In this document: in pieces, positions 1 through 4,252 of the stretch | How positions within the stretch are numbered: the first letter of the stretch is position 1 | Layout of the letters: every line of letters starts with the position of its first letter | Origin: an uncultured Collinsella sp. | Lineage (GTDB): Bacteria > Actinomycetota > Coriobacteriia > Coriobacteriales > Coriobacteriaceae | Assembly: GCA_900542945.1 (NCBI GenBank) | Contig: UQPI01000082.1 | Location: 1-6,535, forward strand | Length of the DNA: 6,535 bases | Reading direction: 5' to 3' | Notes under the pieces: generated by a model | The model's database searches: none | What the model was told of the DNA's origin: nothing | The model's input: the letters and a program-made list of their open reading frames with translations, nothing else | Made by a program: the position numbers and the translations under genes

Positions 1-2
1 CC

Positions 3-149
3 CACGAGGCGGCGGCACGCGCTACCGAGGCGGCAACGTAGGCGAGTGATGCTGCGGCCAAGGCGGCGCAAGCGGCAAGCTGGAGTGCACAGGCCGCCAA
101 TGCCGCTACGGCGCAGGCGACGAGTGGCGGTGCGGTTGGCTCGACTCCG
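3..149 (+). pseudogene. Alanine-rich upstream part of the first gene, interrupted by an in-frame amber codon
   Basis: Read in the frame of the coding sequence that follows, these bases encode an Ala-rich stretch (HEAARATEAAT, then TAG at 39-41, then ASDAAAKAAQAASWSAQA and a short Gly/Ser/Thr linker). Composition is the same on both sides of the stop: Ala with scattered Glu, Lys, Gln and Asp, as in an alpha-helical or coiled-coil segment. This suggests one original protein in which a sense codon, for example CAG (Gln), became TAG. There is no other stop and no ATG, GTG or TTG between 42 and 149. The alternatives are a sequencing error, or an upstream gene that truly ends at 41 followed by non-coding DNA that happens to look coding. 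The protein's start is outside the window, and I do not recognise its family. Confidence 0.5.
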
Positions 150-440
150 GTGAAGGGCCCGTTCCAGTCGTTCCCGTATTGGGCTGTGTGTTGGCTGCTG
201 TTCTTTTTGCTGATGTTCCCGTTTGGTGCCGGCCCCTTTGCCGCGCTGATCTTCTTTACGATTCCCATCTATCACTGGGTGGCGCGTGCACTCGATGGTG
301 ATTGGGCGCGCGGGGATATTCAGGTTGGTTCGGCACCGGTGACGGCTAGGACTCAGGTGCAGGATGCTTCCGCTGCGGTTGATGCTGGCGTGGCTACCGC
401 GACTACCGCTGGCCCGATCGCCAAAGAGGGTGATGAATGA
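150..440 (+). CDS. Small two-helix membrane protein, probably the C-terminal part of a larger disrupted protein
   Basis: The open frame encodes up to 96 residues from a GTG at 150. Residues about 9-25 (PYWAVCWLLFFLLMFPF) and 28-46 (PFAALIFFTIPIYHWV) are two hydrophobic helices joined by a short Gly/Pro turn. A hydrophilic, Ala/Thr/Val-rich tail of about 45 residues follows. The GTG has no recognisable Shine-Dalgarno sequence, and coding-like Ala-rich sequence continues upstream in the same frame. It is therefore probably not the natural start, but the first start-like codon after the amber at 39-41. The TGA stop overlaps the ATG of the next gene, which points to translational coupling and a shared membrane-related job. 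I do not recognise a family. The frame's existence is well supported; its exact start and whether it is still functional are not. Confidence 0.55.
   Translation: MKGPFQSFPYWAVCWLLFFLLMFPFGAGPFAALIFFTIPIYHWVARALDGDWARGDIQVGSAPVTARTQVQDASAAVDAGVATATTAGPIAKEGDE
425..430 (+). promoter_or_regulatory. Ribosome binding site of the DUF4097-like gene
   Basis: AGAGGG lies 6 bases before the ATG at 437 and 9 bases before the second ATG at 440, inside the end of the preceding gene. Either of the tandem ATGs could be used. Both are in frame and differ by one Met. Confidence 0.5.
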
Positions 441-1339
441 TGAAGCTTTCGCATGAATCCAAGGTACGCTTGAGCGTTGGCATCGGAGCGTTCGTGCTCA
501 TTGTTGGGCTTGTATTTGGCGTTTCGCGGACATTGATTCATTTTGATGGCCCGTGGGATCTCGACGATGTTGTATCCGGCCTGTCCGGTAGGGACGATGT
601 GGTTGACGATGACGATTTTATGAACGATGGCGGCGGCTATTCCGCTCAGCCTCAGCAGCTTTCGAGTACGACTTTTGATGCCGATATGTTCCGCTACCTC
701 GATTTCGATATCAATGCGGGTTCGGTGGACGTCAAGGTTGTTGATGGCAACAAGGCTCGCGTTATCGAGCGGGGGCGCGTTGCCAAGGGTATGGATGCCT
801 CCAAGGCCGCGGCGCAAAACATCGCATCCGTCGAGGACTCGACGCTTAAGGTTTCCCAGTTTGGAAGTGATGACGGTAAGGCAATCGATCGCTCGGTTAC
901 GGTTGAGCTGCCGCGCCGTGTTGCCGAACATCTGAAGGGGATCAACGCGCACGTGGGCTCGGGTGATTTGCAGATTGCCGGTGTCATCTGTGATGGTTTT
1001 GACCTTTTCCTGGGTGCGGGAGATGTAGAGTTTACAGGCAGCGTGACTGATGCGCTCAGTGCTGAGGTCGGTTCGGGCGATGTGACGTTCGAGCTCTACC
1101 AGGCCCCCGCGAAGTCTATGGACGTAAGCGTGGACTCGGGCGATGTGGAGATAACGGTTCCGAACTCTACGGGCTTTACGGCGAGCCTCACCGTGGGCAG
1201 CGGTGACTTCGAGAGCGATTTCCTTCCGCTTGGCTACGATGGCGAGACCATATTGAATCTTGAATTCGACAACGGTGATAAGTCTGCCACGTATCGTTTT
1301 AAGGTCGGTTCGGGCGACATGTCGTTCGATCCGGAGTGA
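437..1339 (+). CDS. Membrane-anchored DUF4097-like beta-repeat protein
   Basis: A 300-residue protein. A short positively charged N-terminus (about 1-14) is followed by one hydrophobic helix (about 15-36, starting GIGAFVLIVGLVFG). Next comes an Asp-rich linker (about 37-65, including DDVVDDDD), then a beta-rich domain from about residue 78 to the end. That domain carries turns at 174-177 (GSGD), 193-196 (GAGD), 212-215 (GSGD), 233-236 (DSGD), 254-257 (GSGD) and 291-294 (GSGD), mostly 19-21 residues apart, each followed by alternating hydrophobic residues. This pattern is typical of DUF4097 ("putative adhesin") beta-solenoid or toastrack-like domains. The topology suggests an N-terminal anchor with the repeat domain outside the membrane. 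In other bacteria such domains often sit beside envelope-stress proteins of the PspC/LiaF type; that role here is inference. The start overlaps the stop of the preceding membrane-protein gene (ATGA), so the two probably act together. The ligand or function is unknown. Confidence 0.8.
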   Translation: MMKLSHESKVRLSVGIGAFVLIVGLVFGVSRTLIHFDGPWDLDDVVSGLSGRDDVVDDDDFMNDGGGYSAQPQQLSSTTFDADMFRYLDFDINAGSVDVKVVDGNKARVIERGRVAKGMDASKAAAQNIASVEDSTLKVSQFGSDDGKAIDRSVTVELPRRVAEHLKGINAHVGSGDLQIAGVICDGFDLFLGAGDVEFTGSVTDALSAEVGSGDVTFELYQAPAKSMDVSVDSGDVEITVPNSTGFTASLTVGSGDFESDFLPLGYDGETILNLEFDNGDKSATYRFKVGSGDMSFDPE

Positions 1340-1386
1340 CATGCGGTTTTCGGAGATCGGTGCATATAGGCATGCTCTTTGATGGA

Positions 1387-1425
1387 GGCGCCGGGGCCGT
1401 GACTGGCTCCGGCGCCTTTGCCTTT
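1387..1425 (+). terminator. Rho-independent terminator after the DUF4097-like gene
   Basis: GGCGCCGGGGCC (1387-1398) pairs with GGCTCCGGCGCC (1405-1416) as a 12-base-pair stem with one G-U pair and a six-base loop (GTGACT). An interrupted T tract (TTTGCCTTT, 1417-1425) follows. It lies 47 bases after the stop of the DUF4097-like gene and should end that operon. The end of its T tract runs into the putative -10 element of elp3. On the other strand the hairpin is not followed by T residues, so it is directional. Confidence 0.8.
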
Positions 1426-1437
1426 ACAATGGGGGCA
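1425..1437 (+). promoter_or_regulatory. Putative promoter for leaderless elp3 transcription
   Basis: TACAAT at 1425-1430 matches the -10 consensus at five of six positions and fits the actinobacterial TANNNT pattern. Six bases separate it from the A of the elp3 ATG at 1437, which is the usual distance to a transcription start. The mRNA would then begin at, or within a base or two of, the start codon. The only purine-rich stretch, GGGGG at 1431-1435, is one base from the ATG, too close for a normal Shine-Dalgarno sequence. A -35 element is weak: GTGACT in the terminator loop resembles TTGACA, but at a 20-base spacing. Confidence 0.5.
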
Positions 1438-3344
1438 TGGAACAGATTATTTTGAACATACTCGAGGCTCTGCGTCGCGGTGAGACCGTGGACGACAAGG
1501 CGCTCGTCAAACTGATACATGCCGAGGCGCGCCGTGAGGGTGCCGACAAACGAGATCTGGCCAAGCGCCGTCTGCTGCCGTTCTACCAGCGGGTTAAACG
1601 TGAGGAGCCGGCTCGGTGGGGTGCGTGGAATGTCGATTCCGATCTGGAACGCCAACTGCTGCAGGTGCTGCGCATGAAGCCGCGCCGCACGGCTTCGGGC
1701 GTGGCGACCATTACCGTCATCACCAAGCCCTGGCCATGCTCGGGCGATTGCCTGTTTTGCCCCAACGATCTGCGCATGCCTAAAAGCTATCTGCACGCCG
1801 AGCCGGCGTGTGCCCGTGCGGAGCAAAACTGCTTCGATCCGTATCTGCAGGTGAGTGCCCGTTTGACAGCGCTTTCACAGATGGGTCATGCGACCGATAA
1901 GATCGAGCTCATTGTGCTTGGCGGTACCTGGAGCGACTATCCGCAAGGGTATCAGGCATGGTTTATGTCGGAACTTTTCCGTGCGCTCAATGACGATGCC
2001 GTCGCCGGCGTGGCGGCCAACCCCATGCTGGCGCGTCCGGGCATCAGTCGTGTCGAGGCGGGGCGCCTGCTCGATGACGCTCCCGCCGATGCCCTGCCGC
2101 CGGTGGTAGCGGAGCGTCGCGAGCGCTATCGGGCCGCCGGCATTGCGACAGACGAGGCCGAGCTTGCTGCCGGCGTTGCTGACGAGCAGGGGCGTGTGGA
2201 TGCTGCCGTGGGCGGCTATAACCGTGCGGTGCGTCGTCTGTACGGCCCCGGTACGCCGTGGGGCGAGGTCACCGAGTGGCAGACGGCAACGATGGAGGAG
2301 CTCGAGCGTCAGCAGCGCATCAACGAGACGGCGAAGCATCGCGTGGTGGGACTCGTTATCGAGACGCGCCCCGATGCCGTAACGCCGCAGGCCCTCACGC
2401 TTGTCCGCCGTCTGGGCTGCACCAAGATTCAGATGGGTATCCAGAGCCTCGACCAGCATTTGCTCGATATCAACGAGCGTCGCATTTCGGTGGCGCAGAT
2501 CGAGCGGGCGTTTTCGCTTGCGCGCCTATTTGGCTTTAAGATTCACGCGCACTTTATGCTCAATTTGTTGGGCGCCACGCCCGAGGGGGACAAGCGCGAC
2601 TACGAGCGCTTTATGGCCGAAGGGGCCTTTATGCCCGACGAGGTCAAGGTCTACCCGTGTGCGCTCATCGAGGGCTCGCGTCTGGTGGGCTGCTATGAGC
2701 GCGGCGAGTGGCGCCCCTATACCGAGGAAGAGCTGCTCGATGTGCTGGCCGACGACATCGTGGTGACGCCGGCGTTCTGCCGCATCAGCCGTATGATTCG
2801 CGACTTTAGCTCCGACGACATCATGGTGGGCAACAAGAAACCCAACCTGCGTCAGCTCGTCGAAAATCGCTTGGCCGCTCGGGGTGACGGTGCGACGGTG
2901 CGCGAGATTCGCTATCGCGAGATCAGCACGGCGGGTGCCGACTTGGATGAGCTATCTCTTGATGAGGAAGTAGCGTACGAGACGCCGGTGACTTACGAGC
3001 GCTTTTTGCAGTGGGTGACGCCGCGGGGCAAGATCGCGGGCTTTTTGCGGTTGTCGCTGCCCGATCGCGCTTTTGTTGCCGCACATGCGGACGAGCTGCC
3101 GACGATGCCGGACGAGGCGATGATTCGTGAGGTGCACGTGTATGGCATGGCGGCGCGCGTGGGCGATCAGGGCCAGGCAGCGCAGCACCATGGATTGGGA
3201 CGTTTGCTCGTGGAGCGTGCGTGCCAGATAGCTCGGGACGCTGGCTATACGTACATCAACGTGATCAGCGCGATCGGTACGCGCGAGTACTATCGCCATC
3301 TTGGATTTTATGACCATGGCCTTTATCTGCAAAAGGAGCTCTAG
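1437..3344 (+). CDS. elp3: Elp3-family radical SAM / GNAT tRNA wobble-uridine modification enzyme
   Basis: A 635-residue protein. In eukaryotes Elp3 is the catalytic Elongator subunit. It uses acetyl-CoA and a SAM-derived radical to place a carboxymethyl group on C5 of uridine 34 in tRNA; archaeal and some bacterial Elp3 proteins work alone. Visible here are an N-terminal helical region (about 1-80), the radical SAM iron-sulfur cysteines C101, C105 and C108 (CSGDCLFCP), and Elp3 signatures DPYLQVSARL (134-143), IVLGGTW (159-165), VIETRPD (307-313) and MGIQSLD (333-339). The C-terminal GNAT domain (about 525-635) carries REVHVYG (564-570), the acetyl-CoA loop QHHGLGRLL (583-591) and REYYRHLGF (616-624). 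Typical Elp3 has about 510-550 residues; the excess lies mainly at about 187-297, inside the radical SAM domain. The frame is closed by TGA at 1380-1382 with no start codon between, so 1437 is the first possible start, and the family N-terminus fits. The substrate is inferred from the family. Confidence 0.92.
   Translation: MEQIILNILEALRRGETVDDKALVKLIHAEARREGADKRDLAKRRLLPFYQRVKREEPARWGAWNVDSDLERQLLQVLRMKPRRTASGVATITVITKPWPCSGDCLFCPNDLRMPKSYLHAEPACARAEQNCFDPYLQVSARLTALSQMGHATDKIELIVLGGTWSDYPQGYQAWFMSELFRALNDDAVAGVAANPMLARPGISRVEAGRLLDDAPADALPPVVAERRERYRAAGIATDEAELAAGVADEQGRVDAAVGGYNRAVRRLYGPGTPWGEVTEWQTATMEELERQQRINETAKHRVVGLVIETRPDAVTPQALTLVRRLGCTKIQMGIQSLDQHLLDINERRISVAQIERAFSLARLFGFKIHAHFMLNLLGATPEGDKRDYERFMAEGAFMPDEVKVYPCALIEGSRLVGCYERGEWRPYTEEELLDVLADDIVVTPAFCRISRMIRDFSSDDIMVGNKKPNLRQLVENRLAARGDGATVREIRYREISTAGADLDELSLDEEVAYETPVTYERFLQWVTPRGKIAGFLRLSLPDRAFVAAHADELPTMPDEAMIREVHVYGMAARVGDQGQAAQHHGLGRLLVERACQIARDAGYTYINVISAIGTREYYRHLGFYDHGLYLQKEL
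3331..3338 (+). promoter_or_regulatory. Strong Shine-Dalgarno sequence of the spermidine-synthase-like gene
   Basis: AAAAGGAG lies six bases before the ATG at 3345, within the last codons of elp3. It fixes the start of the downstream gene and contrasts with the absence of a usable Shine-Dalgarno sequence at elp3 itself. Confidence 0.8.
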
Positions 3345-4223
3345 ATGAACAAGCCGAGTGTTTCTGCCGGCGTCGTTGCCGGCGTTGCTCTGGGAGCCGC
3401 GGCGCTTGGTGCGGCCGCTGTCGCTGTTCGTGCTGCCTGTCTGCAGGTCGCGAGGACCCGCAATGGGCTGGCACGTGTGAAGCGCGTGCACGATGAGGGC
3501 GGCGACGAAGTTCGCGTATTGGTGCAAGGCGGCGTCTACCAAAGCGCGAGTTACGTTGGCGAGCGCTGGGCGGAGCCCGTCTTTGCGTACTATCGCGCGT
3601 TTGACGACGTGTTTGAGGCCGAGGATGCGATGCGCGACGCTTATGGTCACGGTATCAACCGTATGCTTATGCTAGGTGGCGGCGGGTTTGCCTATCCCAA
3701 ATTTGCGCTGATGTCGCACGAGGGCCTGCGCATGGACGTCATCGAGTATGACGGAGAGATAACGCGCTTGGCGCGCCGTTGGTTCTACCTGGACGAGCTG
3801 GAGCGCGCGGTGGGCGACCGCCTGCGGGTGATTACCGCCGAGGCTCGCTCGTATCTGGGTGTGACGAGCGTGGGCCATCGTCGCTACGACGTGGTCGTGA
3901 GCGATTGCTTTGGCGGTGCCGAGCCCGTTCGCGAGCTGGCGACGGTTGAGGCGCTGCGCCTGGTGCGAGGCAGCCTGAAGCCCGGGGGTATCTACGTGGC
4001 CAATATTGTGAGCGCAAACGAGGGGAGCGATGTGACGTTCCTTCGCGACTGCGCTGCCACGGCACTCGAGGTATTCGTCCACGCCTGGGTGGTCTCATGT
4101 GGCGATGTGAAGTTCGGCGGCGAGGAAAACTACCTGCTCATCACCAGCGACGGCGACTACGCCTTTGCCGAAGCCGTGCCCTTCGACACCGACTTCCTCG
4201 GCACCGTCCTTCACGACAAGTAA
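3345..4223 (+). CDS. Membrane-anchored spermidine-synthase-like Rossmann-fold protein
   Basis: A 292-residue protein. Residues about 7-32 form one small-residue-rich hydrophobic helix (SAGVVAGVALGAAALGAAAV), followed by several Arg/Lys (R29, R38, R44, K46). By the positive-inside rule this places the soluble domain in the cytoplasm. The soluble part resembles the spermidine synthase / class I SAM-binding fold: a short beta segment (VRVLVQGGVYQSASY, 56-70), the nucleotide-binding loop MLMLGGGGFAYPKF (107-120), the acidic end of strand 2 (DVIEYD, 131-136), YDVVVSDCFGG (181-191) and LKPGGIYVANI (211-221). The GGGxxxxP loop and missing GGGDGG motif match the "fused MFS/spermidine synthase" relatives rather than classical SpeE, so polyamine synthesis should not be assumed; a methyltransferase-like or other SAM-dependent role is possible. 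It follows elp3 with no gap and has a strong Shine-Dalgarno sequence, so the two were probably co-transcribed. Confidence 0.78.
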   Translation: MNKPSVSAGVVAGVALGAAALGAAAVAVRAACLQVARTRNGLARVKRVHDEGGDEVRVLVQGGVYQSASYVGERWAEPVFAYYRAFDDVFEAEDAMRDAYGHGINRMLMLGGGGFAYPKFALMSHEGLRMDVIEYDGEITRLARRWFYLDELERAVGDRLRVITAEARSYLGVTSVGHRRYDVVVSDCFGGAEPVRELATVEALRLVRGSLKPGGIYVANIVSANEGSDVTFLRDCAATALEVFVHAWVVSCGDVKFGGEENYLLITSDGDYAFAEAVPFDTDFLGTVLHDK

Positions 4224-4230
4224 GTCTCCC

Positions 4231-4252
4231 CGTCCCAAAAAAGACTGGTCTT
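4231..4252 (-). terminator. Weak candidate terminator of the helicase gene
   Basis: Read on the minus strand, AAGACCAGTCTT (4252-4241) forms a short inverted repeat followed by a run of T residues and then GGGACGG. It overlaps the helicase stop codon. The stem is only four or five pairs with a tiny loop, so termination by it alone is doubtful. No comparable signal is seen for the plus strand, which has no T run after the repeat. Confidence 0.25.

Noticed and set aside
2..49. Possible end of an upstream gene in frame 2 (PRGGGTRYRGGNVGE, TGA at 47-49)
   Set aside because: Too short to judge. The neighbouring frame gives Ala-rich sequence that matches the downstream coding sequence, which is more convincing.
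353..1342. Open frame of 329 codons on the minus strand opposite the DUF4097-like gene
   Set aside because: It mirrors a well-supported gene with an anchor helix and GSGD repeats; its translation is Arg/His/Ile-rich with no coherent domain.
1346..1370. Possible promoter upstream of the terminator (TTTTCG and CATATA/TATAGG)
   Set aside because: Poor -10 match and weak -35. A transcript from here would meet a strong terminator before elp3. Kept only as the attenuator alternative to the leaderless model.
1299..2459. Minus-strand open frames opposite elp3 (1299-1826 and 1875-2459)
   Set aside because: They overlap conserved Elp3 motifs on the other strand and show no recognisable protein family.
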